64,000 bases of DNA from CBDEGU01 sp965238045 (GCA_965238045.1 CBDEGU010000007.1:62001-126000), one strand, 5' to 3'; counted from the stretch's first letter, positions 50,345 to 59,482 are shown. Numbers and translations are program-made. Notes: generated by a model from the sequence alone, not told the origin.

Positions 50345-51415
50345 CTAGTCCTCACTCCCGACGATCTGTTCAAGGCTCGCCAGGAGCCGTTCGGTCTGCT
50401 TTCTGGTACCTGCGGTGATTCGTGCTGTGCCGGCAAGATCCCCGCCGCGGTCCCGAATCAAGATCCCTTGTTGCCGCAAGGTTTCGCAAATCTGTTTCGA
50501 CCGCTCGCCGAAGCGCGCCAGCACGAAATTCGCCCGGCTCGGAAAATACCCCACGCCCAGCCGGTCCAGGCCTTCGCACAACATCCGCCGGGCATCGAGC
50601 GCCTCGGCCACGTACTCTCGAACATAGTCCTGATCGCCGACGGCTTCGGCGGCGCAGGCCGCCGCCAGAGCGTTGACGCTGTAAGGGGATTGCCCCTTGC
50701 TCACGAGCGCGATGTTCTCGGCTTGCGAGAGCAGGCAGCCAATACGAAAACCCGCCATGCCGTACGCCTTCGAGAAAGTGCGGCTGACGAAGAGATTCGG
50801 ATAGGCGTCGAGCAACCCGAGCGCCGTCACGCCGTGGAACTCGAAATAGGCCTCGTCGATCAGTACCGCCGCGTCACCGGCGCTGGCGAGAAGTTTCTCG
50901 ATCTCCGCCAGCCCGATCGCTCCTCCGGTCGGATTATTGGGATTCGAGATCAGCACCGCCCGGGTTCGTTGGCTGATCGACTCGATCAATGCCTCGAGCG
51001 GGAAGGCGAGTTCAGGCAGCTGGTAGGGGACCGCCCGCGGTTCGGCGCCGGCGAGTTCAGTGTAGAAACGGTACATCGAGTAGGCGGGCGAGGGGATCAG
51101 CACCTCGTCGCCCGCCTCCACATAGGTGCTGATCAGGCAGTGAATGGCCTCGTCGGTACCGTTAGTTAGCAGCAGACGGTCCGGCGGCACGCGCAGGAAT
51201 CCGGCCAGCACCTCCACCGTCTCGGAATACTCCGGATAGGTTGCGAAAAAATCCGGTTCCATCAAGCGCGCGATCAACGAGACGACTTTCGGCGAACAGC
51301 CGACGGTGTTTTCGTTGAAGTCCAGCCGCAGCTTGCCGCGCCGTCCGCCGGTCGGGGGCGAATAGGGAGCCATGCGCTCGACGGCCCGGCGCGGTTTTGG
51401 ACGCGAGATGGTCAT
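50345..51415 (-). CDS. hisC: histidinol-phosphate aminotransferase
   Basis: Fold-type I PLP enzyme of 356 residues. LDFNENTVGCSP, ISNPNNPTGGAIG, VLIDEAYFEF and the PLP-lysine segment RTFSKAYGMAGFRIG are all present. The start at 51415 follows GAGGAGTGAGACA, a very good ribosome binding site that lies partly within the end of hisD. The upstream TTG at 51430 is rejected for that reason. Confidence 0.94.
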   Translation of the reverse strand: MTISRPKPRRAVERMAPYSPPTGGRRGKLRLDFNENTVGCSPKVVSLIARLMEPDFFATYPEYSETVEVLAGFLRVPPDRLLLTNGTDEAIHCLISTYVEAGDEVLIPSPAYSMYRFYTELAGAEPRAVPYQLPELAFPLEALIESISQRTRAVLISNPNNPTGGAIGLAEIEKLLASAGDAAVLIDEAYFEFHGVTALGLLDAYPNLFVSRTFSKAYGMAGFRIGCLLSQAENIALVSKGQSPYSVNALAAACAAEAVGDQDYVREYVAEALDARRMLCEGLDRLGVGYFPSRANFVLARFGERSKQICETLRQQGILIRDRGGDLAGTARITAGTRKQTERLLASLEQIVGSED

Positions 51416-51419
51416 TGTC

Positions 51420-52685
51420 TCACTCCTCAATGCGCACCTCGATCGAACGCGCGTGAGCCTCCAAACCTTCGGCCCGGGCGAGCGTCGTAATCGCCGGCGC
51501 GAGCTTTCGCAAGCCGGGCTCGGTGAGTTTCTGCACCGAAATGAGCTTCACGTAATCGAGCACCGACAAGCCGCCGCGAAGCCGCGCCGCGCCGGCGGTC
51601 GGCAGTACGTGATTGGGCCCCGAAGCGTAATCACCCGCCGCTTCGGGACTCCATTCCCCGATGAATACGCTCCCGGCGTTTTGCACGTTCTTCAACAGCG
51701 ATTCATCGGGAATCGAGAGATGTTCGGGCGCGAAGCGATTGGCAATCTCGACCGCTTCCTCGATCGATCTCGTGATGATCACCGCCGCATTGCGCTCGAT
51801 CGACTGCCGGGCGACCCTGGCGGTGGGCAGCGACGCGAGCTGTTTGCTAATCTCCTTCGAGACCTGTTCGGCCAGCCGCTTCGAGGTGGTTAGCAGCACG
51901 GCGCTGGCATCGGGGTCATGTTCAGCCTGCGCCAGCATATCGGCCGCCAGAATGCGCGCCTCTTTCCGGGCCGCGCCCTTGGGTGCGATCAGCAGAATTT
52001 CGCTCGGCCCAGCGATGAAGTCGATCCCTACCACGCCCGCCAGCAGCTTCTTCGCCGCCGCCACGTAAACATTACCCGGACCGACGATGCGTTCGGCTCG
52101 CGGCACGGTATCGGTTCCAAACGCGAATGCGGCAATGGCCTGCGCCCCCCCCATGTGAAAGAAATTCTCGACGCCGAGCCGGCCCGCGGTCCCCAAAGTT
52201 TCCAGCGACGATCCCGGCGATGCCACCAAAACCGACTTGACCCCCGCCACCTGTGCCGGGATCACGGTCATCATCAGGGTCGACGGCAGCGGATAGCGCC
52301 CACCCGGCACATAGGCACCCACCGATTCCAGCGGGCGCACGATCTGCCCCAGCCGCACGCCGCGCTCGGTCGTCTTCATCCAGCTCTGGGGCATCTGCAA
52401 CCGGGCGAATTTCCGCACCTGGGCCGACGCCGTGTCCAGTGAGCGGCGGAACTCCCGGTCGAGCCGGCCCGAGGCGTCGGCAAGCTCCGCCACCGGGACC
52501 CGCACCGAATCCCGCGCCAGCCCGTCGAAGCGCCGGGCGTAGGCCAGCAGACCCGCGTCGCCGCGTTTCTCGACCGCCTCCAGAATGGGAGCGACCACTG
52601 ACTCGGCCCGGCCCAGACGCAGCTGCCTCGTATCGAGCAGACGCTGCATCGCTTTCGAGTCCGTGCTGGCGATGGTTCTTAGCAT
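51420..52685 (-). CDS. hisD: histidinol dehydrogenase
   Basis: Zinc- and NAD-dependent enzyme for the last two steps of histidine synthesis. 421 residues, typical length. VGAYVPGGRYPLPSTLMMTV, RIVGPGNVYVAAAKKLL, IDFIAGPSEILLI and the metal-binding segment MLAQAEHDPDASAVLL are all clear. The signature LSIPDESLLKNVQNAGSVF and DYASGPNHVLPTAG follow. The start at 52685 has AAGGGTG upstream. It is separated from hisI by about 90 bp. Confidence 0.95.
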   Translation of the reverse strand: MLRTIASTDSKAMQRLLDTRQLRLGRAESVVAPILEAVEKRGDAGLLAYARRFDGLARDSVRVPVAELADASGRLDREFRRSLDTASAQVRKFARLQMPQSWMKTTERGVRLGQIVRPLESVGAYVPGGRYPLPSTLMMTVIPAQVAGVKSVLVASPGSSLETLGTAGRLGVENFFHMGGAQAIAAFAFGTDTVPRAERIVGPGNVYVAAAKKLLAGVVGIDFIAGPSEILLIAPKGAARKEARILAADMLAQAEHDPDASAVLLTTSKRLAEQVSKEISKQLASLPTARVARQSIERNAAVIITRSIEEAVEIANRFAPEHLSIPDESLLKNVQNAGSVFIGEWSPEAAGDYASGPNHVLPTAGAARLRGGLSVLDYVKLISVQKLTEPGLRKLAPAITTLARAEGLEAHARSIEVRIEE

Positions 52686-52777
52686 CCGAAATTTCACCCT
52701 TAAGAACGAGTTACGGAAAACAAACAATCCCCTTCCGAAACTGCCGTGTGTTTCCGTGGCGTTGAAGAATCAATGAG

Positions 52778-53182
52778 TTAGCTCAGCCGCGGATTCCTGG
52801 TCTTCTCATATACGGATTCAGGATCGTAAGCGGGTTCTTCGAACTGTTGCCACTCTCCATCCTCGAGGCGGCGGTAGAAACAGCTTCGGAACCCATTATG
52901 GCAAACGCCTGGTCCCAGCGACTCGGCCCGAACCAGTACGGTGTCTTCGTCGCAGTCCACGAAAATCTCCTTGACCAGCAAATAGTGACCCGACGTGCCG
53001 CCTTTGAGCCACAGCTCGTCGCGCGAGCGGCTGTAGAAAGTCACCTTCCCGGTCTCGCACGTCTTGTCGAAGGCCGCTTGGTTCATGAATCCAACCATCA
53101 GCACCCGCCCGTCCCCGGCGTCTTGGACTACCGCCGGCACCAATCCGTCTAATTTCGAGAAATCCAGTTTCACAAGTTTCAC
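52778..53182 (-). CDS. hisI: phosphoribosyl-AMP cyclohydrolase
   Basis: Monofunctional HisI of 134 residues; the HisE domain is absent and is presumably encoded elsewhere. MVGFMNQAAFDKTCETGKVTFYSRSRDELWLKG and VDCDEDTVLVR with GPGVCHNGFRSCFYRRL give the metal-binding Asp and Cys residues. The frame opens to 53251, but that extension translates the attenuator hairpin. I therefore place the start at a GTG after the terminator, 53182; GTG 53173 is equally possible. First structural gene of the his operon. Confidence 0.92.
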   Translation of the reverse strand: MKLVKLDFSKLDGLVPAVVQDAGDGRVLMVGFMNQAAFDKTCETGKVTFYSRSRDELWLKGGTSGHYLLVKEIFVDCDEDTVLVRAESLGPGVCHNGFRSCFYRRLEDGEWQQFEEPAYDPESVYEKTRNPRLS

Positions 53183-53202
53183 CCGTTCTATTCGCGCCCG
53201 CA

Positions 53203-53237
53203 ATAAAAAAGCCCGCCCGGCTCGAAGCCGGCGGGCC
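53203..53237 (-). terminator. hisL: his attenuator terminator
   Basis: On the minus strand, gcccgccggct then a short loop and agccgggcgggc form a GC-rich hairpin (positions 53211-53237), followed by a run of six T (53205-53210) and ATT. It lies 30 bp after the stop of a histidine-rich leader ORF and about 20 bp before hisI. The position between promoter and first structural gene is that of a transcription attenuator. Confidence 0.9.
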
Positions 53238-53266
53238 AGTCTTTCAGCCAATATCAGATCGAAGGA

Positions 53267-53350
53267 TTACGGCATGAAAGGGTCCCACCGGCTGATGACC
53301 CCGTGGTGATGGGCATGAGGATGGCGACCGTGCTGCAATCCGAAAAGCAT
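53267..53350 (-). CDS. hisL: his operon leader peptide
   Basis: A 27-codon ORF (ATG 53350, TAA 53267-53269) starting MLFGLQ and reading HGRHPHAHHHG at residues 7-17, then GVISRWDPFMP. Six of 27 codons are histidine, three in a row at 14-16. It is followed by an intrinsic terminator and then by seven his biosynthesis genes. In enterobacteria, ribosome stalling at leader His codons under low charged tRNA-His blocks terminator formation. The same logic should work here, with shorter His runs. The -10 element ends 8 bp before the ATG, so the leader may be translated from a leaderless transcript. Confidence 0.9.
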   Translation of the reverse strand: MLFGLQHGRHPHAHHHGVISRWDPFMP

Positions 53351-53358
53351 CAACCCTA

Positions 53359-53388
53359 AGTATATCCGCAAAATCCCGCCCGCGTCAA
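53359..53388 (-). promoter_or_regulatory. his operon promoter
   Basis: On the minus strand TTGACG (53383-53388) and TATACT (53359-53364) are separated by 18 bp. The expected start lies at or next to the leader ATG at 53350. Confidence 0.7.
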
Positions 53389-53537
53389 AGCTGCCACCCC
53401 CAGTTTGTTCTCCTTGCCGCCGCTTCCCCGCGCCGCTTCCCCGCGCCGGAACCTGCCTCGGAACCCTTCCCCAAAATGTGCCCTCGGCCGATGGGCCCGG
53501 GAACGGCCTCGCCGGGCGCTAGGCGCCGCTAGCCATC

Positions 53538-54947
53538 TCAGAGCGGCCTTGCAACGGCGATATAGGGGCCCTCGGGCGACGACACGCCGTCAATCACGAT
53601 GCGCACGCCCAAATCTCCATCCGCGGCGCTCTCCGGCACTCGCACGACGAGTTGATAGAGGCCCGCGCAGCAGGGCGCCAGGCCGGCATAGAAGATGTCT
53701 TCGGCCCCCAGTTCCATCCCTCCAAAAGCGACGCGAACTGACTGCGTCGCCAACGGCGCCAGAGGGTTGTCCGCGTTCACATATGGGGGGATCTCTCCAG
53801 CTTCGTATGAGGGCCGCGTCGGCCCAAACCCAGTGCCAAACAAGCTGATCGTTTCACCAGGAGCGGCCGGGGTGGTCTCCACTCCCTCGCCGAACAGTCC
53901 CGCTGCGCCCACCAGACCGGGACCGCCTTGGTGAAACGCGGCAATCGGGTTTCGTCCGTCGTCGCGGTTCACAAAATCGAAGAAGGCTGGGGTGGTCGCG
54001 ACGATGTCGACCGGCCTGGGCTGGCTGCGAACTTCATTTGTAGTGCCGCAGCTTCGCACGGCGACGACGCTGGCGGGACTCAGCCCTCCCAGATGAGGAA
54101 CCTGTAGATTGATCTGACCCGGCAGTACAGCCAGAAGCGGAGACCGCTCCCCGTCAATCTCGACACAGGTACCCGCTAGCTGCGTGCTGACCCGTCCGGT
54201 GCTGTCGAGGGCCGCAACCAGCGCCGCCACGCCCGAACGCGCAAACTCCTGGCCGTAGATCGTAACCAGCGCATAGGCCGTAACCGTGCGCACGACGGGC
54301 GTTCCGGTCGCCAAGACGATGCCGCCCTCGTTGATCGACAGCTGAGCCACACCAGCCGGGTCCGGCTCGATACTTGCCTCAATGGTATAGACAACATCGC
54401 CGGTGTGGCGCCTGTCCCCGTTGGCCGCGTTGCCCGCCGCGGCAAAGCGCACACGCCCAATATCTTCCGATGGGGCGGTCCAGTGCATCAGAAACGAACC
54501 GATCTCGCCCGTCGTGGGAAGCGTGTGAGTTGCCCATTGCAGCGGAGCGGACGCGCACGGGCTGATCTTGTCGCTCTCCTTCACTTGAACCGACGGCTCG
54601 GCGGCTGTGAACGACCCGGCAAGGTCACAGCCGTCCGTGGTGCGGGCGGTCAACTCAAACCCCCATCGAAGGGCGTTGGGGTCCTCGATTCTCACTTCGA
54701 CCGGCATGATCTCGCCCGGCCGGTAGCGGTACTCTCCTATCGGCATCCCGCCAAGCAGGATGCTCACCCGGCCCGGCCCTGTGTTGACCTGCCCGACGTG
54801 GCAACTGCTCTGAGCGCAGCCGCCTTCTCCCGGAAAGTCTCCCCCGGTCGCACCGGCCGGCGCGCCGTCTTCGCGGGAAAGCAGCAATCCGGGCCAGCTC
54901 ACCAGCAGCGTGCTCAGCACGGTCAACGCGAGCCGTCCGATCTTCAT
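53538..54947 (-). CDS. exported protein with TIGR03437-like C-terminal domain
   Basis: 469 residues from MKIGRLALTVLSTLLVSWPG, a signal peptide. Next comes GEGGCAQSSCHVGQVNTGPG, a C-x4-C-H sequence that could bind a haem or just form a disulfide, then a beta domain (PGRVSILLGGMPIGEYRYRPG). The C-terminal half has the acidobacterial repeat text: NLQVPHLGGLSPASVVAV, ISLFGTGFGPTRP, and VAFGGMELGAEDIFYAGLAP. That domain is widespread on Solibacter-type exported proteins. The frame opens much earlier at 55112 inside the next gene, but the signal peptide fixes the start. Confidence 0.85.
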   Translation of the reverse strand: MKIGRLALTVLSTLLVSWPGLLLSREDGAPAGATGGDFPGEGGCAQSSCHVGQVNTGPGRVSILLGGMPIGEYRYRPGEIMPVEVRIEDPNALRWGFELTARTTDGCDLAGSFTAAEPSVQVKESDKISPCASAPLQWATHTLPTTGEIGSFLMHWTAPSEDIGRVRFAAAGNAANGDRRHTGDVVYTIEASIEPDPAGVAQLSINEGGIVLATGTPVVRTVTAYALVTIYGQEFARSGVAALVAALDSTGRVSTQLAGTCVEIDGERSPLLAVLPGQINLQVPHLGGLSPASVVAVRSCGTTNEVRSQPRPVDIVATTPAFFDFVNRDDGRNPIAAFHQGGPGLVGAAGLFGEGVETTPAAPGETISLFGTGFGPTRPSYEAGEIPPYVNADNPLAPLATQSVRVAFGGMELGAEDIFYAGLAPCCAGLYQLVVRVPESAADGDLGVRIVIDGVSSPEGPYIAVARPL

Positions 54948-54979
54948 GAAGGTCTTTCCGCGCCCGCCCAGCCCGATGC

Positions 54980-56875
54980 CTACCAGCCGTCGGCGTAACG
55001 CGACCGGTACGGGTCCGCTCCAGCCGAGATCACTCCGTTGGGGCTCATCACCACCGCCACCGGCGCCGACCCGCTGTTCCATTCGCTCCGGCGTTCGATC
55101 TCGTGGCCCCACTCCTTGAGCTTGGCCTCCACCACTGCGGTGAATCGCACGTCGAGCAAAAGCAGATTCGGATCCATCGCATGGTCGTCAAAGCTGGCGA
55201 CCAAATGGCGCGTCTGAACCCGTGGCGCCTCGACCGCCGCCTGAGGCTGCAAGCCGAACTCCACGATCGCCAGCATCACTTGCAGCAAAGCCTGGTCCTG
55301 CTGGTCGCCGCCCGGGGTCGAAAGGGCGATCAGCGGCTCGCCTCCGCGCGTCACGATCGTGGGCGAGAGCGTAATGCGCGGCCGCTTGCCCGGCGCGACG
55401 ACATTCGGATGATCGGGAATCATCACGAAACTCTGGGCGCGCTGCGTGAGCGGGATACCCGTGTCGCCCGCGATCACCGACGGCATCCAGGCGCCTGATG
55501 GCGTGGAGGAAAACATCATTCCGCTACTGTCGATCAGGTTCAGGCAGGTCGTGTCTTTCGAGGCCAGCGCGTCGGTCAGCGGCCGCAACTGTCCTGCCCA
55601 GAGCGACGGGTGCGGGGGCGTGCCCTCACCGAATTTCCCCGGACGAAATTCAGCCGACGCCCGCGCCGGATCGATCAGCTTCCGCCGCCGCGCCGCGTAC
55701 TCCTTGCTCAGCAGTTCTCTGGGAATATCCACGAATTTCGGATCGGCATAGTAGGTGTCCCGATCGGCGTACGCCAGCTTGAGGGCCTCGACGATAGTAT
55801 GGATATATTCCGGTGCATTCCAGCCCATCGAGCGCAGATCATAGCCTTCGAGCAAATTGAGGGCCTCGATCATCACCGGTCCTTGCGTCCAGAACCCGCT
55901 CTTGTAGACCCCGAATCCCCGATAAGTCGTCCGCTCCGGCTGCTCGACTTCGAGCCGGAAGGCGGCCATGTCCTCGTACCGCAGCAACCCTCCGTTCTGG
56001 CGGCAGAACTCACCGATGCGGCGCGCAATGTCACCCCGATAGAAGAAGTCGCGCACCGCGTCGATCGCCCTTTCCCGCCCCGCTCCCTCCGCCAGCGCCT
56101 TCTTCTCGGCTCCCACCATCGCGCGAAGCGTGCGGGCCAGATCCGGTTGCCGGAAGATACTCCCCACGCGAGGCGCCCGCCCTCCGGGCATAAACACCTT
56201 TTGCGAGGTTGGAAAGAGCCGGAAAATTCTCGCCGACTGGGCGATTGACGACGCCCGCAGCCGGTCCAGTGGCAGCCGCTCGGCAAGGTCGATCGCCGGC
56301 CGAGCCACCTCGGAAAACGATTTCGTGCCAAAATCTCTCAGCGCCAGTAATCCCCCATCGACCATGCCAGGGACCAGCACCGGCAACATGCCATACGACG
56401 GAATCGGACCGTTCTTCCTGCCGCGCCTGAGCGCTTCCTGATCAAATTCGGCATTTCCCCGCGGGCTCTCAAAAACCGCGCGGGTCATCTTCGCCGGGGC
56501 CGTCCCCAATCCTGAGATCGAGTGGACCTTGCCGTCTTTCGTCCGGATGAGAATCGGCGCCTCTCCGCCAAAGCCAAAATGCGAGAATTCCGACACGGCG
56601 CCGGCGAAGAGCCCGGCCACGCCCGCGTCGACCGCATTGCCTCGCGCGTGAAAGATCCGCATCGACGCCTCGGTCACCAGCGGAGTGCCGGCGGCTACCG
56701 CTGCCCTGGTGCCCCGAACTACCGGCCGCATCAGCCGCCAGCTCTTCATATACTTAGGCGGCCGCGGCCGCTTCGCCGGGGACTGCTTAGGCGGGGACTG
56801 GGACCAGACCGGCGGCGCAAGCCAAATCCACGTGACTCCCGCGATTGCTGTCAACAGAAGAAACAAGCGTCTCAT
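54980..56875 (-). CDS. exported gamma-glutamyltransferase
   Basis: N-terminal nucleophile hydrolase of 631 residues with a signal peptide (LFLLLTAIAGVTWIWLAPPV). GTPLVTEASMRIFHARGNAVDAGVAG opens the large subunit. The autoprocessing threonine is in KDTTCLNLIDSSGMMFSSTP, where TTCLN replaces the usual TTHxS. The segments GDTGIPLTQRAQSF and LSPTIVTRGGEPLIALSTPGGD with the glycine-rich oxyanion region follow. It would transfer or hydrolyse gamma-glutamyl groups outside the cytoplasm. GGAG precedes the ATG. Upstream of the TIGR03437-type gene. Confidence 0.9.
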   Translation of the reverse strand: MRRLFLLLTAIAGVTWIWLAPPVWSQSPPKQSPAKRPRPPKYMKSWRLMRPVVRGTRAAVAAGTPLVTEASMRIFHARGNAVDAGVAGLFAGAVSEFSHFGFGGEAPILIRTKDGKVHSISGLGTAPAKMTRAVFESPRGNAEFDQEALRRGRKNGPIPSYGMLPVLVPGMVDGGLLALRDFGTKSFSEVARPAIDLAERLPLDRLRASSIAQSARIFRLFPTSQKVFMPGGRAPRVGSIFRQPDLARTLRAMVGAEKKALAEGAGRERAIDAVRDFFYRGDIARRIGEFCRQNGGLLRYEDMAAFRLEVEQPERTTYRGFGVYKSGFWTQGPVMIEALNLLEGYDLRSMGWNAPEYIHTIVEALKLAYADRDTYYADPKFVDIPRELLSKEYAARRRKLIDPARASAEFRPGKFGEGTPPHPSLWAGQLRPLTDALASKDTTCLNLIDSSGMMFSSTPSGAWMPSVIAGDTGIPLTQRAQSFVMIPDHPNVVAPGKRPRITLSPTIVTRGGEPLIALSTPGGDQQDQALLQVMLAIVEFGLQPQAAVEAPRVQTRHLVASFDDHAMDPNLLLLDVRFTAVVEAKLKEWGHEIERRSEWNSGSAPVAVVMSPNGVISAGADPYRSRYADGW

Positions 56876-57194
56876 CAAGGGCTCCAAAGCGAGATGCCCG
56901 TCATCATAGCAGTCCATGTCCGTTTTGCTTCCCGAACGGATCCCGGCGGCCTCGCGCTTCCGGGCGAAACTCCTAGGCTCGGCCCCGTCCTGGGAGGCGA
57001 GACGAGACAAAATGAGACAGGGTATAACGGTATCGGCGACGGCTGGATCGGCCGATTTTCGGCCATGGGGGCGGCACAAAGTCCCGCGATTGTTTCGCGG
57101 GCAAAAACAGAAGACCAGGGCCGCCGCCTCGCGGCTGGCGACCCTGGTTGGGTAGTGCGGATAGTTGGAGGAATTCGAGGTTCGCGCCGAGAAA

Positions 57195-57791
57195 CTAGTT
57201 CGTTTCGCTCCCCGGAGGCGGTCCGCGCCGCCGACCCCGGCCGCCGCCGAGAAAGACCGTGCCGGAGCCGTCTCCGCCCGGTCCCCTGCGTCCGCCGAAA
57301 CCGCGCGACGGTCCGCCTGGACCGCCGGGACCGCCGGGACCCGCGAGCAAGTTCATGCCGACGGCCTGCTGGGCGACACCCATCAGGCTCAGCGCTTGCT
57401 GCAACTGGGCCAGCCGCTGCTGCTGGCTCTCATCGAGAACGAGCAGCGACGCGGCCCGGGACTCGTCCCGCAGCGTCTTCATCTGGTTTCTGAGATCGTG
57501 GATTTCGACCGTGAGCTGACCGGCGATGGCGGCGTTGGGGCTTTCCTGCCCCATCTCCTCGCGGAGCAGACGGCTTTTTTCGCCGATCTGCCGTATCAGG
57601 TCGCGAGAAGCCTCCCGCAGTGTCTGCTGGTTCGCCCGCAGGTCGGCGACCTGTTGTTCGGCGAGTCCCAGATGCTCAACGAGAACGCCAAAGCCAGAAC
57701 CTCGCCGCCAGCGCCGAGATCCTGGATCGTCTTGAGCCCAGAGAGTGCCCATCGACAGAACGATGGTCATGCAAGCAATGAGTAGTTTCAT
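57195..57791 (-). CDS. Spy/CpxP-like periplasmic protein
   Basis: 198 residues. MKLLIACMTIVLSMGTLWAQ is a signal peptide. The middle is alpha-helical with repeated hydrophobic and charged residues (LGLAEQQVADLRANQQTLREA and ELHDLRNQMKTLRDESRA-type text), as in the metal-responsive Spy/CpxP chaperone family, though the LTxxQ motif is only partly kept. The C-terminal 45 residues are glycine- and arginine-rich, with GGPGGPGGP repeats. AGGAGAAC precedes the ATG. No cognate two-component system is nearby. Confidence 0.7.
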   Translation of the reverse strand: MKLLIACMTIVLSMGTLWAQDDPGSRRWRRGSGFGVLVEHLGLAEQQVADLRANQQTLREASRDLIRQIGEKSRLLREEMGQESPNAAIAGQLTVEIHDLRNQMKTLRDESRAASLLVLDESQQQRLAQLQQALSLMGVAQQAVGMNLLAGPGGPGGPGGPSRGFGGRRGPGGDGSGTVFLGGGRGRRRGPPPGSETN

Positions 57792-58189
57792 GTGAGTTCT
57801 CCTGGACGCGGGGGGCATATTCGTTGACGGAAGAAATGGAACAGAGCATTGGTTCCCTCGCACGCCATATCCTTATCTGTCTATCTGTCTGATGAGACGG
57901 CCGGACCGCGACCGGGGCTACACCGCAGCGGTTAAATCAGCGTAAAAGCTGTTTAACAACTTCTTAACAAGGATCACTTGGCCAGCATCAGGATCAGATC
58001 AGGCTGTCGGGACCCCGGGGCCGGTCCAGCTTGCCGCCGAGTACCCCGTGTCGCCAAGTACTGCTGTGCGGCCATGAGACGGATGTGCCTCGCCAGGGAA
58101 AGTCAGGAACAAGGGAGGGCTGGAGACGAGCTAATCAAAAGGGGTCTGGAACGATTCCAACCGCCCCTCAACCGGGCTCGTGAAATGGC
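57792..58189. other. intergenic region between Spy-like and oxidoreductase genes
   Basis: No convincing gene. A short direct repeat tatctgtctatctgtctgat lies near 57875-57894, and aaattaggatc-type AT-rich text near 57930-57970 could host the promoter of the Spy-like gene. A 33-codon minus-strand ORF at about 57980-58080 has no recognisable product. Confidence 0.5.
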
Positions 58190-59482
58190 TCAGACCGATT
58201 CGGGAACCACAAACGGTTTGCGGTAACGGCGCGTGAGGTAGGAATTGGCCTCGTCATCGCCGGGGAAGTTCTCCCACGCCGAATCGAAAGTGAGTTTCCG
58301 TCCCGTGCGATAGGAGATGTTGCCCAGGTGGCAGAGAGCCGAGGAAAGGTGGCCTTCGAGAATCTCGGCGTTCAGCACCCTTCTCTCGCGGCTCTTGACG
58401 GCGTTGAGGAAGTTCTGGAAGTGCGACTCGCCACCGGACGCGGGCCTGCTTCCCGGACCCGGTTCGCCCTTCTCGCCCATGTAGGCCTTCCAGCCGTGGC
58501 GGCCCATCGTCACGTAGCCCTCGGTTCCATAGAAGATGTTGCCGACCGTGACGCCCTTCTCGTCGTTGGTGAGCAAGCCGCGCACCTCGAACACCAGCAG
58601 TGCGTCGTCGTACTCAAAGGTGGTGACCTGCGTGTTGGGCGTTTCCTGGTCGTCGTCGTACTGAAACTTGGCTCCGGCGCCGTGGATCTTTCGCGGCAGG
58701 TCGCTCTTTCCCAGGCCCCAACGGGCGATATCCATCTGGTGGATGCCCTGATTGCCCATGTCGGTCGTGCCGTAGTCCCAGAACCAGTGCCATTGATAGT
58801 GCAGGCGGTTGGAGTTGAACGGCCTCTCGGGGGCCGGCCCTAGCCACAGGTTATAGTCTAGTCCTTCGGGGACGGGCGAGTCGGGCACGCGGCCAATCGA
58901 CTTGCGGCGTTTGTAGCACAGGGCTTTGGCCATATAGATCTTGCCGATGCCGCCCTCATGCAGGAACTTCATCGCTTCCTGCATGTCGACTTCGCTGCGG
59001 CTCTGGGTGCCGGTCTGCACGATGCGGTCGTATTTGCGGGCCGCTTCGACGATGCGGCGTCCTTCGCTGATGTTATGCGAGACCGGCTTTTCGACATACA
59101 CGTCCTTGCCGGCCTGGCAGGCCCAGATGGCGGCCAGGGCGTGCCAGTGATCGGGCGTGGCAATCGAGACGAGGTCGATGTCCTTGTCGTCCATCACGCG
59201 CCGCAGGTCCTGCACGACCTTGGGCCTGGGTCCGCCGGCCTCTTCCACGATCTTCAAAGCCTTGCCGACCACATTGAGATCGGTGTCGCATATTGTGGTA
59301 ACGACCGAATCCGGCGATGCGGTGAAACCCTTGACATGGCTGCGCCCGCGCCCGCGAACGCCAATCACCGCAACGCGCAGGCGCTCGCTCGGTAGTCGCG
59401 CTCCGGCGGCCGATGCGGCGCTCGCGCTCAAGGGGGCGGCCGCTGCCGCCACGGTATTTCTCAAGAAGGATCGACGGTCCAT
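58190..59482 (-). CDS. exported Gfo/Idh/MocA-family oxidoreductase
   Basis: 430 residues. MDRRSFLRNTVAAAAAPLSA is a Tat signal. The Rossmann fold follows (LRVAVIGVRGRGRSHVKGF), then IATPDHWHALAAIWACQAGKDVYVEKPVSHN, where EKP is the conserved motif. HYQWHWFWDYGTTDMGNQGIHQMD carries the catalytic-region His and Asp. This branch acts on sugars or sugar-like polyols, with NAD(P) bound before export. GGAGATCCCTC precedes the ATG. It lies next to the inverted RNA element B. Confidence 0.9.
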   Translation of the reverse strand: MDRRSFLRNTVAAAAAPLSASAASAAGARLPSERLRVAVIGVRGRGRSHVKGFTASPDSVVTTICDTDLNVVGKALKIVEEAGGPRPKVVQDLRRVMDDKDIDLVSIATPDHWHALAAIWACQAGKDVYVEKPVSHNISEGRRIVEAARKYDRIVQTGTQSRSEVDMQEAMKFLHEGGIGKIYMAKALCYKRRKSIGRVPDSPVPEGLDYNLWLGPAPERPFNSNRLHYQWHWFWDYGTTDMGNQGIHQMDIARWGLGKSDLPRKIHGAGAKFQYDDDQETPNTQVTTFEYDDALLVFEVRGLLTNDEKGVTVGNIFYGTEGYVTMGRHGWKAYMGEKGEPGPGSRPASGGESHFQNFLNAVKSRERRVLNAEILEGHLSSALCHLGNISYRTGRKLTFDSAWENFPGDDEANSYLTRRYRKPFVVPESV

